From DATACQ01 sp036555515 (GTDB taxonomy: Bacteria > Desulfobacterota > Binatia > UBA9968): a stretch of 64,000 bases of DNA. Position 1 is the first letter of the stretch. Every line of letters begins with the position of its first letter. Of the stretch, positions 55,835 through 64,000 are shown in pieces. The DNA is taken from NCBI GenBank assembly GCA_036555515.1, contig DATBLC010000362.1, positions 1 through 64,000 of the forward strand. Reading direction: 5' to 3'. The notes under the pieces are model-generated. The model was not told where the DNA came from. It saw nothing but the letters and a program-made list of their open reading frames with translations, and made no database searches. The position numbers and the translations under genes are program-made.

Positions 55835-56866
55835 ATGAAAAGGATCGGTTTGTGGCTGTTTGGTGTGGCGCTGCTTTCGTCCAGCGCTAATGCACAGGCT
55901 CCCTACTATCAAGGCAAGACCATCAGGGTCGTCGTCGGCTACCCTGCGGGCAGCGTACACGACCTGTGGGCACGGCTGATCGCGCCGCGCCTGACCAAGA
56001 ATATTTCCGGCAATCCCGACACCATCATCCAGAACATGCCCGGAGCCGGCTCGATGACGGCGACGAATTTTGTCTACGGCGTCGCTAAGCCCGACGGGCT
56101 AACCGTTGGCGTGAACAACGCGGCGCTTTATTTGAACCAGCTTTTGAAGAAAAAAGAAGCCCAATTCGACTGGAGCAAATTTACCTGGGTTGGCAGCACC
56201 ACGCGTACCTTCCCCATGCTCTACATGTGGGCCAATACTCCGTATAAGACCATCCACGATGTGCGCACGGCGGCGATACCGCCCAAGTGCGGAGTTACGG
56301 GCACCGGAAATACCGGGTACTATTTTCCAAGGCTTCTAGAAGAAACCATCGGCGCCAAGTTTCAATTGGTGACAGGCTATCAGGGCGGAGCGGAAATCGA
56401 GTTGGCGGTGGAGCGAGGCGAAGTTCAGTGCCGGGCTTTTTCAAGTCAGGTCTTTTTCGGCCGTGAGCCGTTCCCGACCTGGCGTAGTAAAAATCTAGTC
56501 CGCGTGCTCGTCCAAACTGGCAAAAAGCGCGACCCCCGGCTGCCCGAAACCCCGCTGTTTGGTGAATTGATGGATCAGTATAAGACTCCGGAAGGGCCGC
56601 GCCGTTTGGTGTCAGTTATGTTGGGTTCAAGCGAATTCGGCATAGCGCCCATGTTCGGGCCGCCCGGAGTTCCGGCGGAGCAAGCCAAAATATTGCGCGC
56701 CGCCTACGCCAAGGCGTTGACGAATTCCGATCTCGTCGCCGAAGCCAAGAAGCAGGGCCTCGAACCGGAATTGATCCCGGGCGAGGAGATCGAAGGGCTA
56801 GCCAGGGAAGTTATGACCCAGCCGCCGGAGATAATCGCGGCGATGAAGAAGGTAATGGGTGGATAA
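55835..56866 (+). CDS. Tripartite tricarboxylate transporter binding protein (TctC/Bug)
   Basis: 343 residues with a signal peptide (GLWLFGVALLSSSANAQ). Bug-family fold: KTIRVVVGYPAGSVHDLWAR, then NMPGAGSMTATNFVY. The family binds carboxylates such as tricarboxylates or aromatic acids. No TctA or TctB gene lies beside it. It precedes a bicupin gene by ~130 bp. Confidence 0.9.
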   Translation: MKRIGLWLFGVALLSSSANAQAPYYQGKTIRVVVGYPAGSVHDLWARLIAPRLTKNISGNPDTIIQNMPGAGSMTATNFVYGVAKPDGLTVGVNNAALYLNQLLKKKEAQFDWSKFTWVGSTTRTFPMLYMWANTPYKTIHDVRTAAIPPKCGVTGTGNTGYYFPRLLEETIGAKFQLVTGYQGGAEIELAVERGEVQCRAFSSQVFFGREPFPTWRSKNLVRVLVQTGKKRDPRLPETPLFGELMDQYKTPEGPRRLVSVMLGSSEFGIAPMFGPPGVPAEQAKILRAAYAKALTNSDLVAEAKKQGLEPELIPGEEIEGLAREVMTQPPEIIAAMKKVMGG

Positions 56867-56878
56867 CGGCGGCGGCAG

Positions 56879-56926
56879 GAAACTGGAAATCTGAAAGCGA
56901 AAAGCTGAAACCGGAGACCTGAACCA
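56879..56926. repeat. Period-7 GGAAACT-type array, single arm
   Basis: Units GGAAACT, GGAAATC, TGAAAGC, GAAAAGC, TGAAACC, GGAGACC, TGAACCA directly upstream of the bicupin promoter. No inverted partner is seen. Confidence 0.55.
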
Positions 56927-56930
56927 CCTG

Positions 56931-56959
56931 TTGACAGCGCGGTCACCCCTTTGTATGCA
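56931..56959 (+). promoter_or_regulatory. Candidate promoter for the bicupin gene
   Basis: TTGACA (perfect) at 56931-56936, 17-base spacer, TATGCA at 56954-56959. ~39 bases before the gene's ATG. The GTTGACAGCGC context matches that at 51721. Confidence 0.5.
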
Positions 56960-56997
56960 ACAGCAGTAGACGGCGGCTTAGCGCGCGGGAGGAATTT

Positions 56998-57993
56998 ATG
57001 GATCTGCAAGAACTCAGTCAGTGGATGAAAGAAAGAAACCTAAAGGGCCATTGGGAACACTCCGAATGGTCCCAGACGGTGAAGCCTTATTTGTGGAAAG
57101 GCAAGGATATTTTCCAGGCTCTCACCTGGTCGGGAGAATTGATCACCACCGGCGAGGCAGGACGGCGGACGATCCAGATGCGTAATCCGGGACTGGCGGC
57201 CGGCATGACCAACACCGTGCATATTTCCGTGCAACTGGTAAAACCCGGGGAGATAGCCGCGGCGCACCGGCATACGGCGGCGGCGATCCGCTTTATCGTC
57301 AAAGGCACGCCCAACGCCTACACGATCGTCGAGGGCGAGCGCTTTCCAATGTTCGAAGGCGATTTCATCACCACGCCCAATTGGACCTGGCACGATCATT
57401 TTAACGGCTCCAACGAGCCGGTCATGTGGCTGGACGGTTTGGATGTTCGACTCGTCACCCACTTCGGTGCGATGATCCAGGAGAATTTTAAGAAAGAGCA
57501 GCAGCCCATTGAAAGACCGGACAACTTCTCGTCGAAGATTTTTTCTCACGCGCGGCCAAGCTGGATCAAGAATTCCTTCCAGGCGCCGCCCTACCGTTAT
57601 CCGTGGGAGGAGACCAACGCGAGCTTGCAGGCGCTCAAGGAAAGCGCCGGCGATCCCTATGACGGCGTCTTGTTGGAATACACCAACCCGGTCCACGGCG
57701 GACATACTTTGCCGACCTGTTCCTGCTCGATCCAACTGCTTCGTCCGAAGGAAAAAACCAAGACGCACCGTCACACGAGCACGACGGTCTATTACGGGTT
57801 TCGCGGTCAAGGAGTGACCAAGGTTTCGGCCAACGAGTTTAATTGGGAAAAAGGCGATCTCTTCGTCGTGCCTTCCTGGCAATGGCACTCGCATGAGAAC
57901 ACGACCAGTGAAGACGCGATTCTCTTTTCGATCAACGACCGCCCGTCGACGGAAGCGTTGGGGCTGTATCGGGAAGAGGGCGAGCACGCCTGA
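56998..57993 (+). CDS. Bicupin, gentisate 1,2-dioxygenase-like
   Basis: 331 residues in two cupin halves: IAAAHRHTAAAIRFIVKG with ligand-type HRH and, in the second half, KTHRHTSTTVYYGFRGQG and PSWQWHSHE. Gentisate 1,2-dioxygenase opens the ring of gentisate with Fe(II); the arrangement fits, but the exact substrate is not shown. GGAGG lies 4 bases before the ATG. It follows a TctC-type binding protein gene, and aromatic-acid uptake plus cleavage is a reasonable guess. Confidence 0.75.
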   Translation: MDLQELSQWMKERNLKGHWEHSEWSQTVKPYLWKGKDIFQALTWSGELITTGEAGRRTIQMRNPGLAAGMTNTVHISVQLVKPGEIAAAHRHTAAAIRFIVKGTPNAYTIVEGERFPMFEGDFITTPNWTWHDHFNGSNEPVMWLDGLDVRLVTHFGAMIQENFKKEQQPIERPDNFSSKIFSHARPSWIKNSFQAPPYRYPWEETNASLQALKESAGDPYDGVLLEYTNPVHGGHTLPTCSCSIQLLRPKEKTKTHRHTSTTVYYGFRGQGVTKVSANEFNWEKGDLFVVPSWQWHSHENTTSEDAILFSINDRPSTEALGLYREEGEHA

Positions 57994-58004
57994 ACTGAAC
58001 ACAT

Positions 58005-58483
58005 TTAACCGCAGGAGCGCAAAGGACGCAAAGTTTTTCAAAAAGAAAGGCACGACCCCGTCGTGCCTTCGCTGAACTTCAAAGTTTTCGCGACTTGCGC
58101 AAATTTTCTCCTGGCCCGATTTCGAATTCGCGAATTGACAAGAGAATACGGTCTGACCACGAAGTGGTCCATGATCTTACGCTCGCCCACAGAACATGAA
58201 AATGCAGATCATCGTCATGCCGGCATGGATTGCCGGCATCCAGGTTCGCCGGATGCGTCCGGAAACGTCCATGTCAACCTGGGTTCCAGCACTCCATGCT
58301 GGAACGACGCAAAGGAGGGGTTCTGCTTAAACTGACCGAGGCCGCTCCGGCCCCGTATTTTCAAAGGAGGCACGAAGGACACGAGGGTTTGGATCTCTTT
58401 TACCGAAAAACTTTGTGCTCTTTGTGTTAAAATTTCTTCCACTTTTGGTTACGGCCCTGCCGCGCTAGGCTCTTTGTGGTTAA
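58005..58483. repeat. Period-9 CACAAAG-type inverted array
   Basis: The left arm (58005-58033) reads TTAACCGCAGGAGCGCAAAG, then GACGCAAAG. Near the right end, GGCACGAAGGACACGAGGG (58369) pairs with CTTTGTGCTCTTTGTG (58410), and CTCTTTGTGGTTAA (58470-58483) mirrors the left arm. The right arm overlaps the stop codon of the flavoprotein gene. Confidence 0.7.
58214..58308. repeat. 31-bp inverted repeat of the GTCATGCC...CCAGG type
   Basis: Left arm GTCATGCCGGCATGG...CATCCAGG (58214-58244) and right arm CCTGGGTTCCAGCA...GGAACGAC (58278-58308) pair at most positions. This resembles the widely scattered 'CGTCATTCC...GGAATCCAG' repeat of Proteobacteria. It lies within the larger period-9 array region. 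Confidence 0.7.
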
Positions 58484-59883
58484 TCAACTTTTGCCAGCTT
58501 AGCGGCGTTTTCGCCCGCTAAGATCCCTGTGACCACTGCTTGCATGAGTCCGCCGGCGTAGCCGCCGCGATAGCCTCCCATGAGCCCGCCGATGGCATCG
58601 CCCGCGGCGAAGAGACCGGGAATCGGATTTTCATTGCCATCCAAAGCCTCGGCGCGGCCATTGATTAAAACACCACCCATTGTGAAGGTGATGCCGGAGA
58701 CGACCTTTAACCCGTAGAACCGCGCGCGCAGTCGCCTGGGTTTTCCCATGCGCGGCACGGCGAGTGAGCCGGCCTGGTTCGATTCGACGGCGCTATTATA
58801 TTGTTCCAATGTAGCGGTCAAGGTTTGTGCATTGACGCCGAGCGCCGCGGCGAGTCCAGTAACGGTGTCGTGAAAAAAAATATCGCCGTCGTTGTCGCTG
58901 AGCCACGGATTGGGCGCGGGTATCATCACAGAAGTCGAAGCAGGGCTATTCTTCGAGGCTTCCCAGGATTCCTGATCGAAGATCAAAGCAGCGCCGGTTG
59001 GATCATCCGAGCGCGCCAATTCATTGGCTACGGCGACGTCGCCGCGGCCCTCGTCGACGAATCGATGGCCGTGGCGATCGATCAGAATGCCCTCATTGAC
59101 GAATGAATCCAATCTCGGATAAGGCCAAAAGCGATCATCCACCAAAGCTTTTCGCGAAATCAGATGGCCGTAAAAGTATTGCAGATTGACCGCCTTGGCG
59201 CCGGCTTCCAACGCCATGCGCAGCCCATCGCCAGTATCCTGTCGTGAACCGCGCAGTTTACACTGGTCGGCTTTCGGGCCGATGTAGCGCCGGACCATTT
59301 CCCTGTTCGCGCTGAAGCCGCCGGTGGATAAGATCGTTGCCCGCGCGCCCAATTTCAGCGCTGCGCCATCCTGCTTGCCGACGATTCCTTTAATTGCGCC
59401 ATTCTCGCGGATCAGCGAAACACCTTCAGTACCATTCAGATAACGCCCGCCGAGCCGCTCCAAGCGCGTTTTTAGCGCCGCCACCGCCCGGGTACCGACG
59501 TCTTTTTTGTAAACCGGAGCGAGAGAGATTTCGCTCTGTTGGTTTAGCCAGATTCTTCCCGGCACCGTCTCCTCAAGGCCGATGCCCGCGTTCGTTAGCC
59601 AGTCCACCGCCCGCCCGCAAGTTTCCGACCAGGCTCTCACCAGATCCGGGTAACCTACGCCTTCGGACATGACGAAGTCGTAAAGCTCGGCGGAATCTGT
59701 CCGCGGGCTCTTGCCGCCGGCGCGCAAACTTCCCGAAGCCATGAGCACATTGCCGTCGCCGAATTCGCCCGCGCTCTTGTCGATTAACAGGACACCGGCG
59801 CCGCTCTCCGCCGCGCGCAGAGCCGCGCTGAATCCCGCCAGTCCGGCACCAACTATTAGAACATCTGAATTCAATGTATCCAT
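58480..59883 (-). CDS. FAD-dependent oxidoreductase, fumarate reductase/ketosteroid dehydrogenase-like
   Basis: About 467 residues. The FAD-binding motif is GAGLAGFSAALRAAESGAG near residue 13, and the C-terminal ends GGLMGGYRGGYAGGLMQAVV and LFAAGDAIGG, typical of the succinate dehydrogenase/fumarate reductase flavoprotein and ketosteroid-dehydrogenase superfamily. Substrate not known. ATG at 59883 is preferred over the GTG at 59898. The stop is overlapped by the CACAAAG-type array. Confidence 0.88.
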   Translation of the reverse strand: MDTLNSDVLIVGAGLAGFSAALRAAESGAGVLLIDKSAGEFGDGNVLMASGSLRAGGKSPRTDSAELYDFVMSEGVGYPDLVRAWSETCGRAVDWLTNAGIGLEETVPGRIWLNQQSEISLAPVYKKDVGTRAVAALKTRLERLGGRYLNGTEGVSLIRENGAIKGIVGKQDGAALKLGARATILSTGGFSANREMVRRYIGPKADQCKLRGSRQDTGDGLRMALEAGAKAVNLQYFYGHLISRKALVDDRFWPYPRLDSFVNEGILIDRHGHRFVDEGRGDVAVANELARSDDPTGAALIFDQESWEASKNSPASTSVMIPAPNPWLSDNDGDIFFHDTVTGLAAALGVNAQTLTATLEQYNSAVESNQAGSLAVPRMGKPRRLRARFYGLKVVSGITFTMGGVLINGRAEALDGNENPIPGLFAAGDAIGGLMGGYRGGYAGGLMQAVVTGILAGENAAKLAKVD

Positions 59884-59915
59884 GGCTATTCGCGTCACGC
59901 CTCAAATTGCCGAGC

Positions 59916-59995
59916 GTTCAAAAAGTTCAAATCGTTCAAGTCGCTTACGGATTGCTTAACGCTCGAACATTTTGAACGGCTTGAAGGATTTGGAG
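59916..59995. repeat. Period-9 GTTCAA inverted array
   Basis: Left units: GTTCAAAAA, GTTCAAATC, GTTCAAGTC. The right arm on the other strand reads CTCCAAATC, CTTCAAGCC, GTTCAAAAT, GTTCGAGC. It fills the gap between the flavoprotein and the NMT1-type gene. Confidence 0.75.
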
Positions 59996-60010
59996 TGAAC
60001 CACCGCCGCA

Positions 60011-61015
60011 CTACGGGATTTTATATCCCAATTCCTTCGCCACTTCGGTCGCGAGGCGGTCGTCGGCGATGTCCGTGAAGGCCACTTTGCGATCGACATG
60101 GCGGCCTTGTGCCTGCACGGACTTGACCAGTATCTCCATGCCGGTGCGGCTGGGAATGCCGGTGGGGCTAAGCGTGGTGAGAAACTGATCGTAGGTTTCG
60201 CCGGCCGCTTCCCTGTCCATCTTTAGGAGCTTTACGATAAGGTCTAAAGTCTTTGGTTTGGATTTTCGAATTTCGTCTTTGGCGAGTTGCAACGAACGGA
60301 TCACCCGTTTGGTGTCAGCGGGCCGTTCCTGAATCGTTTTCACCAGCGCGGTCAAACCGCCGCCGGGCATGTCAACCATCGCGCCCACGTCGAGAACCTT
60401 GTTAAATCCCTTTTTCTGGGCGCCAAAGGTCACCGGCGGAGAAAGCATCGCCGCATCGACATATCCCGATTCCAGTGAGATGAGTTGTTGTATTTGTTGC
60501 CCGCCAATCGACACCAAAACAAAATCTTTGGGATTCACGGCGAGCTTTTCCATTGCCAAATTGAACGCGACATGGACCGTGCCTCCGAGGCCGGTGATGG
60601 ATATCTTTTTTCCTTTCAGGCTGTCGAGGGTTTTAAATTGTGGCTTGGCCATCAGCCAGTAGGAGATTTTATCGGACGAAAACCAGATGGCTCTGGTGGA
60701 AAATCCGCTCAATGTCGCGTTGACCGAGGCAGGGCCAACGCCCGCCTGATAATCGATGTCCCCTTGGGTCAGAGCCGCAGGCACTAGCGCGGACTGCATG
60801 AGAATGACCTCCATATCCAGGCCGTTGGCGTTAAACAAGCCCCATTCCTTGGCGGCCAATAGCGGCAATGCCGTGATCGTGAAACCGGCGTTGGAAATCC
60901 TTAGCTTGCCGCGCCGCTCCTGGGCTTCCGCGCCGGTTACCAAGAACAGCAAAACGAGGACAATGCCGGTTAATATGGCGCGTGCGTTGGCAAATGATTT
61001 ATTACTTGGCGACAT
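60011..61015 (-). CDS. ABC substrate-binding protein, NMT1/NitT type
   Basis: 334 residues with a signal peptide (ARAILTGIVLVLLFLVTGAEAQ). Fold: GKLRISNAGFTITALPLLAAKEWG, then DSLKGKKISITGLGGTVH. Ligand unknown. AGGAG lies before the ATG. It has no ATPase beside it, though it is close to the iron-type permease and could share a strand and transcript with it. Confidence 0.87.
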   Translation of the reverse strand: MSPSNKSFANARAILTGIVLVLLFLVTGAEAQERRGKLRISNAGFTITALPLLAAKEWGLFNANGLDMEVILMQSALVPAALTQGDIDYQAGVGPASVNATLSGFSTRAIWFSSDKISYWLMAKPQFKTLDSLKGKKISITGLGGTVHVAFNLAMEKLAVNPKDFVLVSIGGQQIQQLISLESGYVDAAMLSPPVTFGAQKKGFNKVLDVGAMVDMPGGGLTALVKTIQERPADTKRVIRSLQLAKDEIRKSKPKTLDLIVKLLKMDREAAGETYDQFLTTLSPTGIPSRTGMEILVKSVQAQGRHVDRKVAFTDIADDRLATEVAKELGYKIP

Positions 61016-61077
61016 GGTGCTCTCCTGATGACCTTGCCAGGCTTATTTCCGCGCGGCGCGGCGCAAGTTCATGGCCG

Positions 61078-62865
61078 TCACATTGCGCGGGTCGCAATGC
61101 CTGAACGTCGGGCGACGATCCAATAAAGGGCGATGATGGGGGTTAGGGCGCCCAGCATGATGACTGTCAGCGCGGCGGCCTGGCTGAAGCCGCCGTTTAG
61201 CCAAATGCTCCAAACCACCACTGGCAGCGTCATGTTTTCGGCCCGCGATAACAACACGGCAAGGGTCAATTCACGATAGGTCATCAGGGCGATCCACAGC
61301 CAGCCGTATAAAATAGGCGGGGTGAGAATCGGCACGAGGATGCGCTGCACCACGTTGCGCGTGCTGGCGCCGCTGACGTAGGCCGCCTCTTCCAACTCAC
61401 GATGAATCTGAATCAGCGAGCTGTTCATCATGCGCGTTCCATAGCTCAGGCGCACGATGATGTATAACACGAGCAGCAGCCAGAGCGTGCCGTAGAGCGG
61501 AATGAATCCGCGCAGCACGAACAGCGCCAGCAACATCGCGCCGATGGCGAAAACTGTATTGGGCACGGCGTGGGGCAAGAAAGCGAAGAAATCGAAGAGA
61601 AATCTGCAGCGGACCTTCGAACGCAACACCACCCAGGCGAATACCAGGCTGGCGAGAATCGTGAGGGTCGGAGTCAGCAGCATCAGGATCGAGGTATTGC
61701 TCGCGCCCCTAAGAATCAGTGCCCACGGCAGCGAGAAGTAGTTCTGCAACGATGCGCGCCCGAACGCCTCCAGGGACGGCATCTCGAAATATTTCAATAG
61801 CGACGCCCAGAGAAGCATCGCCAGGGGGATTAGCTTGCTCAAAACCAGATAAGAGCCGACGAACAGCCAGGCGATAATTGCCCGGCGGCCGAGCTTGACG
61901 GTTTTCGGCAGATACGCTTTGCCGGTGATCACTTCATACTGGTGGCTGCGTTTCTGCACGCGCGCGTACCACCATCCCAACGTCGCCGCCAAAATAATGC
62001 CGATGATGCTGAACGTCGCACCGGCGCCGTAACGCGGCAACCCCTCTTGCGGGCTCACCAGCAGATACATGTAGGTGCTGAAGGTGAAAATCCGGTTGGA
62101 CCAGCCGATGATCGCCGGCACGTCGAAGGCCGAAAGCCCAACCGTGAAAATATAGATACCCGCCGCCAGCACGCCGGGCCAAATCAATGGAATCGTCACG
62201 GTGAAAAGCATGCGCGCCGTGCCCGCGCCGCTGGTTTCCGCCGCTTCCTCGAGCTTGGGGTCCATGGCGCGAAACGCGCTGGCGGTCATGATAAAGGCCA
62301 CCGGCGTCAGGTTAAGGCCCTGAACCCAACCCATGCCCGCGACCGTCGTAATGCTCAACGGGGCATCCTGGAGCGCGAACATAGTTTGCAAGAATTGATT
62401 GACGATACCGATCCTCGGATGGAGCAGAAACAGCCAGCCCATGGCGACGGCAAACCCCGGAACCAGCAACCCGATGGTCATAAGCGTCAGAAGAATGGTT
62501 TTGCCGGGAAAATCCGTCCGTTCCACTAACCACGCGGTGGGAAGGCCGAATAAGAATGCGACCCCAAGCGCGACGAGCGAAAATTCCGCGGTGTTCCATA
62601 GGATGCGGTAGGTGAAAGAGTCGGCGAACACCGCCGTGTAATTATTAAGCGAGTAACCGGCGACGGGATCGAGCAGCGAGCCTTCGAAAAAACTCAGCCA
62701 AAAAATGACCAGGAGCGGCGCGAGAATGAGCAGACTAAAAACGCTCGCGATGCCGACCATGAGCGCCGACCAGGGATCCACTGAGCCCCAGCCCATGGTT
62801 GACGTCCGGTTGAGATAGAGGCGTACTTTACCGAAACTGGACGAAGGGATTGCTGTCTTTGACAT
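61078..62865 (-). CDS. Iron(III)-type ABC transporter permease (FbpB-like)
   Basis: 595 residues, a fused two-half permease with about twelve membrane segments and two EAA loops (EEAAETSGAGTARMLFTVTIPL and LEEAAYVSGASTRNVVQRILVPI). This is the FbpB arrangement in which both halves are one chain. It pairs with the binding protein at 62935-64000. No FbpC-type ATPase is in the window. Ligand could be ferric iron or a polyamine- or thiamine-like solute. Confidence 0.9.
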   Translation of the reverse strand: MSKTAIPSSSFGKVRLYLNRTSTMGWGSVDPWSALMVGIASVFSLLILAPLLVIFWLSFFEGSLLDPVAGYSLNNYTAVFADSFTYRILWNTAEFSLVALGVAFLFGLPTAWLVERTDFPGKTILLTLMTIGLLVPGFAVAMGWLFLLHPRIGIVNQFLQTMFALQDAPLSITTVAGMGWVQGLNLTPVAFIMTASAFRAMDPKLEEAAETSGAGTARMLFTVTIPLIWPGVLAAGIYIFTVGLSAFDVPAIIGWSNRIFTFSTYMYLLVSPQEGLPRYGAGATFSIIGIILAATLGWWYARVQKRSHQYEVITGKAYLPKTVKLGRRAIIAWLFVGSYLVLSKLIPLAMLLWASLLKYFEMPSLEAFGRASLQNYFSLPWALILRGASNTSILMLLTPTLTILASLVFAWVVLRSKVRCRFLFDFFAFLPHAVPNTVFAIGAMLLALFVLRGFIPLYGTLWLLLVLYIIVRLSYGTRMMNSSLIQIHRELEEAAYVSGASTRNVVQRILVPILTPPILYGWLWIALMTYRELTLAVLLSRAENMTLPVVVWSIWLNGGFSQAAALTVIMLGALTPIIALYWIVARRSGIATRAM

Positions 62866-62934
62866 CTGTAAGACACTCTAATTTTTCTAACTCGATGCCA
62901 TCGTCCCGAGCATGCCGAATCGGCCGCTACAAAG

Positions 62935-64000
62935 CTATTGCTTCTGGGTTATGATTTTCACCATCTCTTGAGCTGTCTTTTCGATTTCCGGGTTGTTGGC
63001 TACCCACTCGAGCGTGGGCACGAAAAACTTCACTCCCCTTTTCTGGAGCGCTCTGACTTTCTGCCCGATCTGCGACTCCGGGAATAGGTAGAGGTCCGAG
63101 AAGTCGCTGTCCCAGAGTAACTTTTGCGCCTCCCTGGTGAGCAAAAACGTGGTGAAGAGCTTTGCAGCGGCGGGATTCTCGGCGTTTTTGGGAATATTTA
63201 GAAAAAAATGCCGGATCATCGCGGCGTCAGACGGAATCACGTGCTCGAGCGGCGCGCCTTGAGCTTGCAGCTCGAAGGTGCTGGCGCCGTTGCAATCCAT
63301 TACCAGCGAGAGAAACTCCCCGGTAACGATCCGCTCCATCTCGTTGCAGCGAATCAGGCCGGATACCTGTTTTGAAAACTGCCTGACGTAATCGAGCGCC
63401 GCTTCCCGCCCCCACAGTTCCTTCGCGGCAAGAAGGTTTAGGCCCGTGACGTAGGGCGTGGAAGCGAGTCTGCCTTTCCAAAAGGGCTTCAAAAAATCCT
63501 TAAGACTTCGGGGTGCCTCGTTTTTCGGCACTCTTTTGGTGTTATAGGGGGTTCCCGGCAATCCTGAATAAACTCTCAAGCTCTGGCCGTCGCCTTCGAC
63601 CATTTCTTTGGTGATGCGGTCCGGTAATAGCTTCGGCCAGTCGACTGCGTGAAAGATTTTCCGTCTGACCAGAGGTACGAGGTAGCTTTCGGCGCCGATG
63701 TAAACGTCACTCGCTGCAGGTTGGCCGGCCGCCAACTCAGTGGCGATCTGACTTCCCATACTCGGCATTGATGGGCCGGGCGTGAAGGCAATCTTAACGT
63801 TGGTGCCGAACATTTTGTTCATCATTTGTTCGTACAGTCCCATGCGTTTAGTGCCGCCCAAGGTGCCCTCCCCCCAACTTAACTTGAGTTTTCCTTCTTT
63901 GTTGGCTTCCTGAATCACGGTGGCAAGGGCGGGTGACCACTGCTGCTGCGCGGCCTGCAGCACCCCGCCAAAGGGCAGTAGTGAGACGAACGCGACGAAA
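62935..64000 (-). CDS. Extracellular iron(III)-type solute-binding protein (5' partial)
   Basis: At least 342 residues plus an upstream hydrophobic stretch (FVAFVSLLPFGGVLQAAQQQ), which is a signal peptide cut by the window edge. The body is the FbpA/PotD-like fold: LKLSWGEGTLGGTKRM, then ADVYIG-type SDVYIGAESYLVPLVRR and YVTGLNLLAAKELWG. It is upstream of and on the same strand as the FbpB-like permease, so the two are one importer. The GTG at 63963 is unlikely to be the true start. Confidence 0.85.
   Translation of the reverse strand, partial: FVAFVSLLPFGGVLQAAQQQWSPALATVIQEANKEGKLKLSWGEGTLGGTKRMGLYEQMMNKMFGTNVKIAFTPGPSMPSMGSQIATELAAGQPAASDVYIGAESYLVPLVRRKIFHAVDWPKLLPDRITKEMVEGDGQSLRVYSGLPGTPYNTKRVPKNEAPRSLKDFLKPFWKGRLASTPYVTGLNLLAAKELWGREAALDYVRQFSKQVSGLIRCNEMERIVTGEFLSLVMDCNGASTFELQAQGAPLEHVIPSDAAMIRHFFLNIPKNAENPAAAKLFTTFLLTREAQKLLWDSDFSDLYLFPESQIGQKVRALQKRGVKFFVPTLEWVANNPEIEKTAQEMVKIITQKQ

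Overview
The window is GC-rich bacterial chromosomal DNA with dense operons and short gaps. No rRNA, tRNA, CRISPR array, transposase gene or prophage was seen. Housekeeping content (NAD-dependent ligase, era-der, dprA-topA-trmFO, ppx, HU), many solitary periplasmic binding-protein genes and several ring-cleavage or carboxymuconolactone-type genes suggest an uncultured 'deltaproteobacterial' type lineage (Desulfobacterota, Binatota or Methylomirabilota-like) from soil or groundwater. That placement is inference from gene content only.

Layout. 0.3-5 kb: ligA faces away from a TPR lipoprotein and a DUF4292 lipoprotein. 5-16 kb: an oligopeptide-type ABC importer is split in two, with the binding protein and both permeases at 5.0-9.1 kb and both ATPases at 14.1-16.2 kb; an esterase, a CMD-family protein, a GT-C-like membrane protein and an SDR lie between. 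16.4-17 kb: greA behind a leader hairpin. 17-27.8 kb: a MoxR/DUF58/VWA membrane operon ending in a 1445-residue protein with three VWA domains. 27.8-35.8 kb: NitT/TauT-type binding protein, a 1 kb decayed stretch, small proteins, a DOPA-dioxygenase-like protein, an aldo/keto reductase, and an ABC binding protein coupled to a sensor kinase. 35.9-47 kb: zincin, era, der, dprA, topA, trmFO, ppx, HU, ilvE, thioesterase and a TPR pseudogene. 47.4-50.3 kb: phnD-phnC-phnE type importer. 50.7-53.3 kb: dihydroxyphthalate-decarboxylase-like, CMD, ABM and VOC genes. 53.4-64 kb: a PilB/GspE ATPase, a TctC-type binding protein, a bicupin, a flavoprotein, an NMT1-type binding protein, and an iron-type permease with its binding protein cut by the window edge.

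The most unusual structure is not protein-coding. The intergenic spaces hold at least eleven arrays of short imperfect words repeated every 7, 8 or 9 bases, most folded into inverted repeats. The words differ between loci (GTTCAA, TGGAGT/TGGAAT, GAGTCTA, CTGAATT-like, CACAAAG) but the architecture is the same. They coexist with a ~125 bp palindromic element (ends GGCTGCTGAAAAA) in three copies, each starting at or within a few bases of a stop codon, one of them with a period-8 array inside it. There are also two copies of a ~235 bp MITE-like element with matching terminal inverted repeats, 37 kb apart in opposite orientation.

All calls come from reading the sequence; no search was run.
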